The translations under genes and the position numbers were made by a program. Below, in pieces: positions 51,616-60,525 of a DNA stretch of 64,000 nt (position 1 is its first letter; each line of letters begins with the position of its first letter). The notes beneath the pieces were generated by a model. That model had not been told where the DNA came from, searched no databases, and was given only the letters and a program-made list of their open reading frames with translations. Origin of the DNA: Caballeronia peredens (GTDB lineage: Bacteria; Pseudomonadota; Gammaproteobacteria; Burkholderiales; Burkholderiaceae); contig FCOH02000011.1 of assembly GCA_001544595.2 (NCBI GenBank), forward strand, positions 124,001-188,000, in the 5' to 3' direction.

Positions 51616-53088
51616 TCAATTCGCGGCGGCCGCGACGGTTCCGTTCGCCGGGGCGACATACCCGCCGCCGAGCGCCCGCGTCAGCGCGATGTCCTGCGCG
51701 AGCCGTTGTCCATCGAGCAAAAGCAACGCCATTTGCTCGGTCAGTACCGGCACCCGCGCTTCCGTGGCGAGCGTGCGGCTGGCCAGTCCGCGCTGATAGT
51801 GAGCCTCTGCCGATTGCTGCGCGAAGCGCACGGCCTCGACTCTCTCGGCCTGCAACGCGCGTTCGTCATCGAGCGCCTGCAAGCGGCTGGCGCTCACGGC
51901 GACATCGCGCACGGCATCGAGCACGGCCTGATTGTATTGCTCGATCAGCATGTCGCTCGCCGCGCGTGTGCTCCGCAAATGAGCATTCAACTGCGCGGTT
52001 TCGAAGATCGGCAGATAGAGGCCCGGAACCAGGTTGATCTGCTGACTCGAACTGCGGAACAGCTTGTTCAGATGAATCGCGTCGAGTCCGATCAGCGCCT
52101 TGATGTCGAAGCTCGGATAGAACGCGGCTTTGGCGGCATCGACCTGACTGAACGACGATTGCACGAGCCAGCGCATCGCCTGCAAGTCAGCGCGGCGTGC
52201 GAGCAACTCGTAGGAGAGCGTGCCCGGCAGTCCGGCAGCAAGGGGCGGCAAGGGAACCGGGCGAATCTCGGGCATGTCGTCGGCGCTCGCGCCGAGCAGC
52301 GCGCGCAAGGATTCGCGCAGCACCGCCGCCTGTCCATGCGCGGCGGCGATCTGCCGTTCGACCGCCAGCGCCTGACCGCGTGCGCCGAGCAGCGGCACCT
52401 TCGCTTCCAGCCCGCGATCGGCCTTGCCGCGATGTGCATCCACGACGAACTCCAGCGCGGTCTTCGTCTGCTGAAGCAGCGCGAGCATCTGCCAGGTCTC
52501 CTGCATGGCGAAATACAACTGCGCGACGCCTGCTGCAATGTCAAGTTCGGCGGCGGCGGCTTCGGCCGCGCGGGCGTTCTGCACGCCGAGCGCGGCATCG
52601 ACGGCCGAACGGCGCTTGCCCCAGAGATCGATGCTCCAGTCCGCGGCCGCGCCGAGCACGCCTTCGGTGTACCACGGGCCGTCCACACCGACACGGGGCA
52701 GGTTCAGCGCATAAGGTCCGAGAAAACCGTTGCTGGATGTGCGCTGCTGATTGATCAACGCGAACGCGGCGATCTGGAGACCTGAGCCGTCGAGCAATTC
52801 CGCTTGCGACTTGGCCTGAGCGACGCGTGAGCGCGTCATCGCGATAGTCGGCGAATGGGCGCGCGCGCGGTCGATCAGCGCGTCCAGTTGCGGGTCGCCA
52901 TAGCGCTGCCACCATTGCGCGTCCGGCCAGCCAGCGCGCGCCAGATGAATGTCGGCGGCAAGGCTGATCTGCTCCGGGGCGATCTGCGCGTGCGGCGGAG
53001 TGTCGTCCCGCATCGGCGCGCAGCCGGATATCAGCGCGATGCAGCAAAGCAAGGCGCGGCGTTTGAAAAGCGAAAGTGCGTTTGCCAT
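51616..53088 (-). CDS. mdtP: Outer membrane efflux lipoprotein (MdtP-like)
   Basis: A 490-residue NodT-family outer membrane factor with lipobox LISGC near residue 23, WPDAQWWQRYGDPQLDALI, and long tunnel helices. It is the last gene of a four-gene efflux operon, 1 nt after the FUSC gene, and would form the outer membrane duct. The order ytcA-mdtN-mdtO-mdtP matches E. coli, where MdtNOP confers resistance to sulfa drugs and dyes. The symbol is by synteny; substrates here are unknown. Confidence 0.88.
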   Translation of the reverse strand: MANALSLFKRRALLCCIALISGCAPMRDDTPPHAQIAPEQISLAADIHLARAGWPDAQWWQRYGDPQLDALIDRARAHSPTIAMTRSRVAQAKSQAELLDGSGLQIAAFALINQQRTSSNGFLGPYALNLPRVGVDGPWYTEGVLGAAADWSIDLWGKRRSAVDAALGVQNARAAEAAAAELDIAAGVAQLYFAMQETWQMLALLQQTKTALEFVVDAHRGKADRGLEAKVPLLGARGQALAVERQIAAAHGQAAVLRESLRALLGASADDMPEIRPVPLPPLAAGLPGTLSYELLARRADLQAMRWLVQSSFSQVDAAKAAFYPSFDIKALIGLDAIHLNKLFRSSSQQINLVPGLYLPIFETAQLNAHLRSTRAASDMLIEQYNQAVLDAVRDVAVSASRLQALDDERALQAERVEAVRFAQQSAEAHYQRGLASRTLATEARVPVLTEQMALLLLDGQRLAQDIALTRALGGGYVAPANGTVAAAAN

Positions 53089-53089
53089 G

Positions 53090-55174
53090 TCAGGAAGTCT
53101 GTTCGGGTTGCGCGCCGGCCGTGTCGCGCGATGGCGGCGCTGGCCAGTCGGGCAGATCGTCGATCAGCCGGGCCATGTGCCGTTGCGCCGCCGTGTCGAA
53201 GGCGGACGACGCCGCTGGTGCCGCTGGTGCCGCTGGTGCCGATGGCGCCGGCCCGCCGTCCGCGTGGCGGTCGAGAGCGGTTGCGGCGCGTTCGCGCCAG
53301 TCGCGCCATGAGGATGAATCGAGTTCGCGGCTGGAGTCAGCGTCGGGCGCCGTCGCGTGGACGGGCAGCGCGTCCCATTCCGCGACGATGCGGCGGCATC
53401 CCGCGAGCGTCGCTTCCGTGTGGGCAAGCAAGGCCGCGCGTACCGGGGACGGCCGGTCGACCTCCAGCGCCACGCGTTCGCGCATCTCTTCGCAGGCATG
53501 GAAGGCTTCCCGGCACGTCAGGCTTTGCTGGACATGCGCCAGATGCGCCGAGCCGCCCGCGGTGTCGTTCTGGCGAAAGACATCGCCCACGCTGCGCAAC
53601 GCGTCGCGCAGCTTTTGCCGCAAAGCGCCGGTCTCGCTTTCGGGCCAGACGAGCGTGTAGACGATCGATGAAACGACGATGCCGATCAGAATGCCGATCG
53701 CGCGATCGCGCACCTCGGTCAGATCACTCACAGGACCGAAGTGGTCTTCGAGCATCGCGAGCGCGAACGTGAAAACGAACTGCGTGCCGATATATGACGA
53801 ACGCTCCGAACCGGAGGCGACCCAAGCCCCCGCGAAGAAAATCGGCGCGATCATCAGCAGAAAGCCCGCTATGCCGTCGAGATGAGGCATGACGAAGATC
53901 GTGACGAGCACGGCGAGCAACGCGCCGATCAGCGCGCCGCCCACGCGCAGCGCCATTTTCTGAAACGACGCGCCCATGCTCGGATACGCGACGATCACGC
54001 AGGTCAGCATGCTCGTGTGGATGCCGTCCCAGGCAGCGCCGTGATAGAACACGTAGCAGATCAATGACGCCAGAAGCACCTTGAGCGCGAATCGCAGATA
54101 CGCGGGATTGGTCGCCATGTCGGGCACGAACAGGCTGTCCTTTTTCTCTGGCGCGGGCGCCGCGGAAAGATCGAAGCGCCCGAGATCGCGCAAAGTGCGG
54201 CAAACCGATTCCAGCTGATGCTCCGCAGCGATGGCGCGTTCGGCATCGGTCAGGTCCCAGTCGCTGCGATACGGCTCGGCGCGCGCCACCGACGCGTCCA
54301 GCTTGTCGACCTCGCCCTGCAGCCTGCGCATCAGCGAACGGCCGGCGTCGGTGACCGGCGCGCGCTCCGCGCACAGCCTGTTCAGGTTCATGCGCAGATG
54401 CGCGACCGCGGCGATGCACGCCTGCCAGTAATGGCGCGCGGCGCGATAGCGTGCGTCGTCGGGCGCGGCGAAGGCGTGCAGGCGCCGCATCGCGAGGGCC
54501 TCGCCTTCGATGCGGCGTTCCGGCGGGATCGCGGCATCGCCGGGGCGCGCGGCCGGATCGGCCAACTGCGCCATTCGTGCGGACACATCCTTCAACTGCC
54601 GCCGCATTTCCTGCTGAAGTAGCGCGGCCGGCCGCGAAGGAAACAGCAGGCAGCAGACGATCACCATCAGCAGCACGGGATACAAGCCTGCGACGACCGA
54701 CCACAGCAGCGCACGCACGGCGATTTCGGGGAAGTCGAGTGTGTCAGGAATCGTCTGCCCGTAGATCGCGACCAGCGCGACCGCGAAGAACATCAGCCCC
54801 AGCTTGTTGACGCGCATCAGATACATGCCGGCGAGCAGGATCAGGCTCGCCGCAACGATGCGCAACAACGGGTAGCCATACGCGAACTTGAGCACCAGGA
54901 ACAGGCAGCCGACATCGAGGATCGTCGCGACGACGAACACGACGGCGACGACCTTGGTGAAGAACGCGTTGGGCTGCACGCCGTAGAACAGCACGATCAG
55001 CGATACCGCGAGAAGCGGTACATGAAGCGTCATCGACACAAGCGTGACGGCGAGGCACAGCGTTCCGAGCTGAACGGTTTGTGCGCACCGCCCGGGCCGT
55101 GCCTCGGTCAGTTCCTCGTGAAGAAAGCGCGCGAGTTCGACGACGCGCGGCGGAACGTGATCGGCCAGGTTCAT
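53090..55174 (-). CDS. mdtO: FUSC-family inner membrane efflux protein (MdtO-like)
   Basis: A 694-residue membrane protein of the fusaric-acid-resistance type: two blocks of about five to six membrane helices (around 40-170 and 375-500) with a soluble domain after each. The second block has YVFYHGAAWDGIHTSM and a GASFQKMALRVGGALIGALLA segment typical of FUSC. ATG 55174 starts at MNLADHVPPRVVELARFL, just after the HlyD stop. MdtO of E. coli is 683 residues. It acts with the adaptor and duct of the same operon. Confidence 0.88.
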   Translation of the reverse strand: MNLADHVPPRVVELARFLHEELTEARPGRCAQTVQLGTLCLAVTLVSMTLHVPLLAVSLIVLFYGVQPNAFFTKVVAVVFVVATILDVGCLFLVLKFAYGYPLLRIVAASLILLAGMYLMRVNKLGLMFFAVALVAIYGQTIPDTLDFPEIAVRALLWSVVAGLYPVLLMVIVCCLLFPSRPAALLQQEMRRQLKDVSARMAQLADPAARPGDAAIPPERRIEGEALAMRRLHAFAAPDDARYRAARHYWQACIAAVAHLRMNLNRLCAERAPVTDAGRSLMRRLQGEVDKLDASVARAEPYRSDWDLTDAERAIAAEHQLESVCRTLRDLGRFDLSAAPAPEKKDSLFVPDMATNPAYLRFALKVLLASLICYVFYHGAAWDGIHTSMLTCVIVAYPSMGASFQKMALRVGGALIGALLAVLVTIFVMPHLDGIAGFLLMIAPIFFAGAWVASGSERSSYIGTQFVFTFALAMLEDHFGPVSDLTEVRDRAIGILIGIVVSSIVYTLVWPESETGALRQKLRDALRSVGDVFRQNDTAGGSAHLAHVQQSLTCREAFHACEEMRERVALEVDRPSPVRAALLAHTEATLAGCRRIVAEWDALPVHATAPDADSSRELDSSSWRDWRERAATALDRHADGGPAPSAPAAPAAPAASSAFDTAAQRHMARLIDDLPDWPAPPSRDTAGAQPEQTS

Positions 55175-55181
55175 GACGCGC

Positions 55182-56261
55182 TCACGAGCCGGAACGCGCG
55201 GTGGACGGAGAAGCGCGGGACGCGTCGCCGCGCTGCGGCTCGAGTTCCGCGAGCGCTGACGCGCCGATTCGGAACAGCCCGGCATCCGGCGCCTCGACGC
55301 GGATCTTCACCGGGAAGCGTTGCGCGACGCGCACCCAATTGATGCTGCGCTGCACGCGCGGCAGGCCGCCCAGCACAAGGCCGCCGTCGTCGGGCAGCAC
55401 GCCGTAGCCGATCGAGTCGACCGTGCCCTTGAAACGCTTGCTGGTATCGCTCATCAGATAGACCGTTGCGGGTGTGCCGGCGCGGATGTTCTTCAACTCC
55501 GTTTCACGGAAATTCGCGATGACGTACCACTGGCGCGTGTCGATCAGCGTGAACACCGGCCTGAGCGCCGACGCGAATTGCCCGACGGCAGTTTTCAGCG
55601 ACACGACGCGCCCGTCGAACGGCGCGCGCACGGTTGCCATGTCCAGGCGCAGTTGCATCAGTGCGATATCGGCGAGCACGACGTCGCGTTGCGCGACAAG
55701 CGCATCGACACCGGTCACCGCGGAACTCGCCTGCTGCGCCTGAAGCCGCGCTGCGACCAGATCGGCCTGGGCCACGCGCTGCGCGCTGCGGATACGGTCG
55801 ACGTCTTCGGCCGATACATAGCCAGGGGCGTAGAGCGGTTCGGTGCGGCGCAGCGTTTCGGTCGTTTGCGCGGCGGTGACGCGAGCCCGCTCGACCAACG
55901 CGTGAACCGAGTCCGCGCCGAGCTTCTGCGCGGTCACGACGCGCTGGGTGAGGGCGATCTGCTTGTCGAGGGCGACGAGCGCGCTTCTGGCGCGCGTCAG
56001 TTCCTGCTCGAAAGGACGCGGGTCGATGCGAAAAAGGAGGTCGCCTTGTCTGACGGCCTGATTGTCCTTCACCGCGAACTCGACGATGCGCCCGCTCACT
56101 TCCGGCACCACGTCGATGGTATCGGCCGATGCATAGGCGTCGTCGGTGCCTGGCGCGCGATCGACGCGCCAGATGACATAAATGAGCAGGACCAGCGCTG
56201 CGACGATCAAAAGCAGAGCCGGCCACTTTCTGCTTTTCGCGGGGTGTTGGCTAACGGCCAT
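55182..56261 (-). CDS. mdtN: HlyD/EmrA-type membrane fusion protein (MdtN-like)
   Basis: A 359-residue adaptor with one N-terminal transmembrane helix (about 13-33), two lipoyl halves (VVPEVSGRIVEFAVKDNQAVRQGD and ATVRAPFDGRVVSL) around a coiled coil, and a beta-barrel C-terminus. It joins the FUSC pump to the outer membrane duct. It lies 7 nt before the FUSC gene and 30 nt after ytcA, on one transcript. Confidence 0.9.
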   Translation of the reverse strand: MAVSQHPAKSRKWPALLLIVAALVLLIYVIWRVDRAPGTDDAYASADTIDVVPEVSGRIVEFAVKDNQAVRQGDLLFRIDPRPFEQELTRARSALVALDKQIALTQRVVTAQKLGADSVHALVERARVTAAQTTETLRRTEPLYAPGYVSAEDVDRIRSAQRVAQADLVAARLQAQQASSAVTGVDALVAQRDVVLADIALMQLRLDMATVRAPFDGRVVSLKTAVGQFASALRPVFTLIDTRQWYVIANFRETELKNIRAGTPATVYLMSDTSKRFKGTVDSIGYGVLPDDGGLVLGGLPRVQRSINWVRVAQRFPVKIRVEAPDAGLFRIGASALAELEPQRGDASRASPSTARSGS

Positions 56262-56291
56262 GGGAGCGCTCGAAAGGAGAAAAACGGATCG

Positions 56292-56543
56292 TTAGAAGAA
56301 CAGCAGCCACGCGAGCAGCGAAAACAGCAGCATCAGCGCGGGCAGCACGAGAAGAGGCGGACCGAGCGTCTGCTCATGTCCGAAGCGGATGGCGAGAGCG
56401 CGCACGATCAGCGTCATCACGAGTCCGCCGATGGCGCAAAACAGCCAGTCGGGAAAAAACGCGCCCAGCACGGAGATGGCGGGCGGCTTCGCGCACGCGG
56501 ACACGGTCAGGCTCAGCAACAGCAAAAGAAGCGGTCTGTTCAC
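56292..56543 (-). CDS. ytcA: YtcA-family lipoprotein
   Basis: An 83-residue protein with a signal ending in lipobox SACAKPP and two membrane helices in the remainder. It has the YtcA pattern SVLGAFFPDWLFCAIGG and ALAIRFG. The start is a GTG. In E. coli ytcA also leads the mdtNOP operon, supporting the whole-operon call. Its role is unknown. Confidence 0.85.
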   Translation of the reverse strand: MNRPLLLLLLSLTVSACAKPPAISVLGAFFPDWLFCAIGGLVMTLIVRALAIRFGHEQTLGPPLLVLPALMLLFSLLAWLLFF

Positions 56544-56661
56544 AGGCGGGGCTTTCGATAACGATTTCCAAAGGACGGGCGTAGCGAGACCGGCGCCCGC
56601 GCGGGGCGCCCGGCGCATCCGGCCGCCGCGTGAGGGCAGGCCGGATGCATGCGCCACGATT

Positions 56662-58323
56662 TCAGTCGGTCTTTTTGCCGAAACTCTTCGCGCGCGCGGT
56701 ATTGCGCGCGATCTCGGCATCGACGCCGGCCCGAATGCCGTCGACCGTGAAGCTTGCGGGCTTCTGACTCGGCGGGTAGTCGACGAACGTTTCGAGGAAC
56801 TTGGCCGTCTGCGCGATGGCCCCGTACGTGATGTAGACGTTCTTGGTGGTCCAGTCGTAGTACTGATCGGACACCACATCGGCGCGTCCGTACGGGTCCA
56901 TGCGCAGATTGAAGATCTTCGGGATGCGCAGGCAGGTGAGCGGGTTGTTCCATACCGCAAAGCCGCCCGGCGCGCGCTGCTCGCAGAACACGAACTTCCA
57001 GTCGCCGTGGCGCATGTCGACAAGCACGCCGTCGTCGTCGAAATAGAAAAACTCGGTGCGCGCGCCTTTGGGCTCCTTGCCTTCGAGATACGGAAGCTGG
57101 TTATAGCCGTCGAGATGGTTCCGGAACGACTGGCCGCCGACGCTCCAGCCCTTCAGCAGGCGATCCTTGACCGTGGTGTCACCCGCGGCGGCGAGCAGCG
57201 TCGGGAACCAGTCCATGCCCGAGAAAATTTCGCCGGAGACACGACCTGGCTTGACGTGGCCCGGCCAGCGCATCAGCGCCGGCACGCGGAACGCGCCCTC
57301 GTAGTTCGAGTCCTTTTCGTTGCGGAACGGCGTGGTCGCGGCATCGGGCCAGGAGAACTGGTTCGGGCCGTTGTCCGTCGTGTAGACGACGATGGTGTTG
57401 TCCGCGATGCCGAGTTCGTCGAGCGATTTGAGCAGCTTGCCCACGTCCTGGTCGTGTTCCCACATGCCGTCGGCGTAGTCGTTGCCGGTCAGCCCGCTCT
57501 TGCCCTTGAACTCGGGGCGCATGTGCGTGAAGACGTGCATGCGCGTGGTGTTCATCCACACGAAAAACGGCTTGTCCGACTTCGCCTGCTCACGCATGAA
57601 TTCGATGGCGCGTCCGGTCGTTTCGTCGTCGATGGTTTCCATGCGCTTCGACGTGAGCGGGCCGGTGTCTTGACAGGACTGCCTGCCGACCTTGCCGAAG
57701 CGCGCGTCGACGGTCGTGTCGTCCTTGTCCGTCGCCTTGCAGTCGAGCACGCCGCGCGGCATGAAAAAGCGGGCGTAGGCCTGCCCGGCGGGCGTGTCCG
57801 CCTTGGGCCAGTACGGGCGCTCCGGCTCCTCTTCCGCGTTCAGGTGATAGAGATTGCCGTAGAACACGTCGAAGCCGTGAACGGTCGGCAGGTACTCGTT
57901 GCGGTCGCCGAGATGGTTCTTGCCGAACTGGGCAGTCGCATAGCCGAGCGGCTTGAGCGCGGCGGCGATCGTGATGTTCGACGCCTGCAGCCCTTGCGGC
58001 GCGCCGGGAATGCCCACCTTGCTCAGGCCCGTGCGCAGCGGCGACTGGCCCGTGATGAAGGACGAGCGGCCTGCCGTCGAGCTGTTCTCCGCGTAATAGT
58101 CGGTGAACATCATGCCTTCCTGGGCGATGCGGTCGATGTTGGGCGTCTCGTAGCCCACCACGCCCCTGCCGTAGGCGCTGATGTTGGTCTGGCCGATGTC
58201 GTCGCCGAATATCACGAGGATGTTCGGACGCTTGGCCGATTCGGCCGCCTGTACTGGCGGTGTCAGCGCGAGCCATCCCGAGACGGCCGCGGACAATACC
58301 GTTACCACCTTGCGTTTGAGCAT
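56662..58323 (-). CDS. Secreted Ser-type sulfatase
   Basis: A 553-residue arylsulfatase-family protein with a signal peptide (ending PPVQA-AE) and metal-binding RPNILVIFGDDIG. The active-site motif is NSSTAGRSSF: Ser-x-Ala-x-Arg, so the catalytic formylglycine must come from serine, not cysteine. The later DNGPNQ and HxFTHMRPEF segments are also typical. It hydrolyses a sulfate ester in the periplasm. The maturase gene is upstream on the same strand. ATG 58323 has a GAGGAAA site. The substrate is unknown. Confidence 0.93.
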   Translation of the reverse strand: MLKRKVVTVLSAAVSGWLALTPPVQAAESAKRPNILVIFGDDIGQTNISAYGRGVVGYETPNIDRIAQEGMMFTDYYAENSSTAGRSSFITGQSPLRTGLSKVGIPGAPQGLQASNITIAAALKPLGYATAQFGKNHLGDRNEYLPTVHGFDVFYGNLYHLNAEEEPERPYWPKADTPAGQAYARFFMPRGVLDCKATDKDDTTVDARFGKVGRQSCQDTGPLTSKRMETIDDETTGRAIEFMREQAKSDKPFFVWMNTTRMHVFTHMRPEFKGKSGLTGNDYADGMWEHDQDVGKLLKSLDELGIADNTIVVYTTDNGPNQFSWPDAATTPFRNEKDSNYEGAFRVPALMRWPGHVKPGRVSGEIFSGMDWFPTLLAAAGDTTVKDRLLKGWSVGGQSFRNHLDGYNQLPYLEGKEPKGARTEFFYFDDDGVLVDMRHGDWKFVFCEQRAPGGFAVWNNPLTCLRIPKIFNLRMDPYGRADVVSDQYYDWTTKNVYITYGAIAQTAKFLETFVDYPPSQKPASFTVDGIRAGVDAEIARNTARAKSFGKKTD

Positions 58324-58485
58324 TTTCCTCACTGGTCGGATTCTCTTTTTGAAGTGGTGTGCCTTCTGAGTCGGCTGGTCGTGCACAGACGAGAAGGGTG
58401 AAGCTCCCGACGAAGGGAGACGGGACGAGGCGCGCGTCGCTCGCGCGTGACTCGGATAAATGGGACGGCGCCGCGTCGTGGCGCG

Positions 58486-59805
58486 CTATGGCAAGGACGC
58501 GTGCCCGGTCGGCGGGTGACGGGGAGGCTGAATGCTGCGCGCGATCTGCCTGATTCGCGGGCCGGCGTGAGCGTGGAAGCGCCGGATGCCGGGGCACAGA
58601 TAGTTCAGCCCGGCTTCACCGTCCGGCGCCCTCACGATGCGGTTCTTCGGGCATTCGCCCCAACAGAGGTCGAGATGGCTGCACGAGCGGCAGTACGCGG
58701 GTAGCGACGCCTTTTTCTCGAAGCCGAAAGTCTTCTGGCGCTCGGAGAAGGCGATCTCGTTGAGCGGATGCGTGAAGATGTCGCTCAGTTCGTACTGCGG
58801 GTACACGTAGTGATCGCAGGAATAGACGCGACCGTCGTGTTCGAGCGCGAGTCCCTTGCCGCAGAACGGCGCCGTGATGCAGAGCTGCGACGGCAGTCCC
58901 ATGGTCTGCGCGACCGCTGTCTCGAAGAGGTTGACGAGGACGCGGCCAAGGTCTTCGCGATACCACTCGTCGAACGTGCGATTGAGGAAGTATCCCCAGT
59001 CGTCGGGGTCCACGGACCAGTCGGTGACGACCGAGCCCTCGGTGCCCGGCTTCGCGCGGGCCGTGCCGACCACCGGAATCGATGTTTCGTCCCAGAACTG
59101 CGGCGCGACTTGCCTGAACGACGTGGGCTCGACGCAAGGATTGAACTGCAGATAGGTCGCGCCGAGCTCGCGCGTGAGGAACCGATAGATGTCGATGGGA
59201 CGCCGCGCATTCACGCGGTTCACCACGGTCAGCGTATTGAAGCTGACGCCATGACGATGCATGCAATCGACGCCGCGCATGACGTGGTCGAAGGTCGGCT
59301 TGCCCGCGCGTGACACGCGGTAGACGTCGTGGAGTTCGCGTGGACCGTCGACGGAGAGGCCGACAAGCCAGTCGTGCTCTTTGAGAAAGGTGCACCAGCC
59401 GTCGTCGAGCGCGGTGCCGTTGGTCTGCAGATTGTTCTCGATGCGCTGCGCCGCGGGCTTGTACTTCTGCTGGAGCGCGACGACTTTGCGGAAGAAATCG
59501 AGTCCCATGAGCGTCGGCTCGCCGCCTTGCCACGAGAACACGATGGAGTCGCCATCCTGCGCTTCAATGTATTGCCGGATGAAGGTTTCGAGCGTCAGGT
59601 CATTCATGAACTGCCCGCGGCGCTGCTCGAGCAACTGCTCCTTGTGCAGATAGAAGCAATAGGTGCAGTCGAGATTGCAGGCCGATCCCGTCGGCTTGGC
59701 CATGACGTGAAAGCGCCGCTTGAAACGGGCGCTCTCTGGCGACGCCGCGAGATCGCCCCGGCTGGTCGGCAGGGGTGTCAGCGGAATGACGGTACTGTGC
59801 TTCAT
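58486..59805 (-). CDS. Anaerobic-type sulfatase maturase (radical SAM, anSME)
   Basis: A 439-residue radical SAM enzyme with CNLDCTYCFYLHK (CxxxCxxC cluster site) and the SPASM region with several cysteines (CGKG...CDHYVYP, CRSCSHLDLCWGECPKN) for extra Fe-S clusters. The QTNGT, FSWQGGEPTL and LVGLSVDGP motifs fit anSME. It converts Ser (or Cys) in the sulfatase motif to formylglycine and, despite its name, is needed for Ser-type sulfatases. It lies 162 nt upstream of the sulfatase, both on the minus strand. Confidence 0.95.
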   Translation of the reverse strand: MKHSTVIPLTPLPTSRGDLAASPESARFKRRFHVMAKPTGSACNLDCTYCFYLHKEQLLEQRRGQFMNDLTLETFIRQYIEAQDGDSIVFSWQGGEPTLMGLDFFRKVVALQQKYKPAAQRIENNLQTNGTALDDGWCTFLKEHDWLVGLSVDGPRELHDVYRVSRAGKPTFDHVMRGVDCMHRHGVSFNTLTVVNRVNARRPIDIYRFLTRELGATYLQFNPCVEPTSFRQVAPQFWDETSIPVVGTARAKPGTEGSVVTDWSVDPDDWGYFLNRTFDEWYREDLGRVLVNLFETAVAQTMGLPSQLCITAPFCGKGLALEHDGRVYSCDHYVYPQYELSDIFTHPLNEIAFSERQKTFGFEKKASLPAYCRSCSHLDLCWGECPKNRIVRAPDGEAGLNYLCPGIRRFHAHAGPRIRQIARSIQPPRHPPTGHASLP

Positions 59806-60078
59806 TGGCTATCGGAACGACGGTGACTGATGCGAAGCGTGTTTTCGCTGTCGGACGCCGGGCGCCCGAGGCGCGCACGTACGGTTACGAAATGAGCGGG
59901 AAGGGTCACGCTTGATCGTCGTCATCTGCGCAGCATTGAAAATGAAGAAAGCGCAGTCTATCCGTGTAAGAAGAATTGAACTATGACGTAAGGCAGTATT
60001 CAAAAAATGTTACCGTTCATGTCGCGCGGGCGAGAATCGTCCCGTCGCGATCATCCTGTGCTGTACAGATTGACACAC
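59806..60078. other. Intergenic region upstream of the maturase gene
   Basis: This 273-bp stretch, with the adjacent terminator, makes up the gap between the cupredoxin and maturase genes. The part near 59930-60020 is clearly more AT-rich and probably holds the promoter of the maturase-sulfatase unit, but I see no clean -35/-10 pair. Confidence 0.4.
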
Positions 60079-60111
60079 GCCGGGCAAAGCGCGGCTCACG
60101 CTTTGCCCGGC
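60079..60111 (-). terminator. Strong hairpin after the cupredoxin gene
   Basis: Perfect 13-bp inverted repeat (GCCGGGCAAAGCG/CGCTTTGCCCGGC) with a 7-nt loop, 3 nt after the cupredoxin stop on the minus strand. No T-run follows, so it may stop transcription with help or protect the mRNA 3' end. Confidence 0.65.
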
Positions 60112-60114
60112 AGT

Positions 60115-60525
60115 TCACTGCACGACCACCGTCCCCGTCATGTGCGGATGCAGCGAGCAGAAATACTTATACGTGCCCGGCTTGTCGAACACATGCGAGA
60201 AGCTGTCGCCGTTGTCGAGCGGATCGGACTTGAAGCTCTTGCCCTCGTCGGCGACGGTATGCAGCATGTCGTCGTGATTCACCCACGTCACCTTGGTGCC
60301 GACCGGCACGGTGATCGCCTGCTGGCTGAACGCGAAGTTGTCGATGGAAATGGTCGGCGCCGCGACCGCCGCGATCTGTTGCGCGGGCTCCTGCGCGCAG
60401 GCCGTCGGAATCACGCCGATCACGCCCTTCACGACGAGCGCGAACGCGGCCTTGCGCAGGAACTTGCCGGCGAGCGGGCGCAGATTGGCGGGCGAAACGT
60501 AGTTCGCAATCGTGTCGATGATCAT
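60115..60525 (-). CDS. Cupredoxin, amicyanin/plastocyanin-like
   Basis: A 136-residue protein with an N-terminal hydrophobic stretch and lipobox-like TAC. It has a type-1 copper domain: His in DDMLHTV, then Cys, His and Met in CSLHPHM (C-x2-H-x2-M, as in amicyanin). It is a small periplasmic electron carrier. ATG overlaps the stop of the metallophosphoesterase gene by 4 nt, so the two are co-translated. The redox partner is not in the operon. Confidence 0.9.
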   Translation of the reverse strand: MIIDTIANYVSPANLRPLAGKFLRKAAFALVVKGVIGVIPTACAQEPAQQIAAVAAPTISIDNFAFSQQAITVPVGTKVTWVNHDDMLHTVADEGKSFKSDPLDNGDSFSHVFDKPGTYKYFCSLHPHMTGTVVVQ

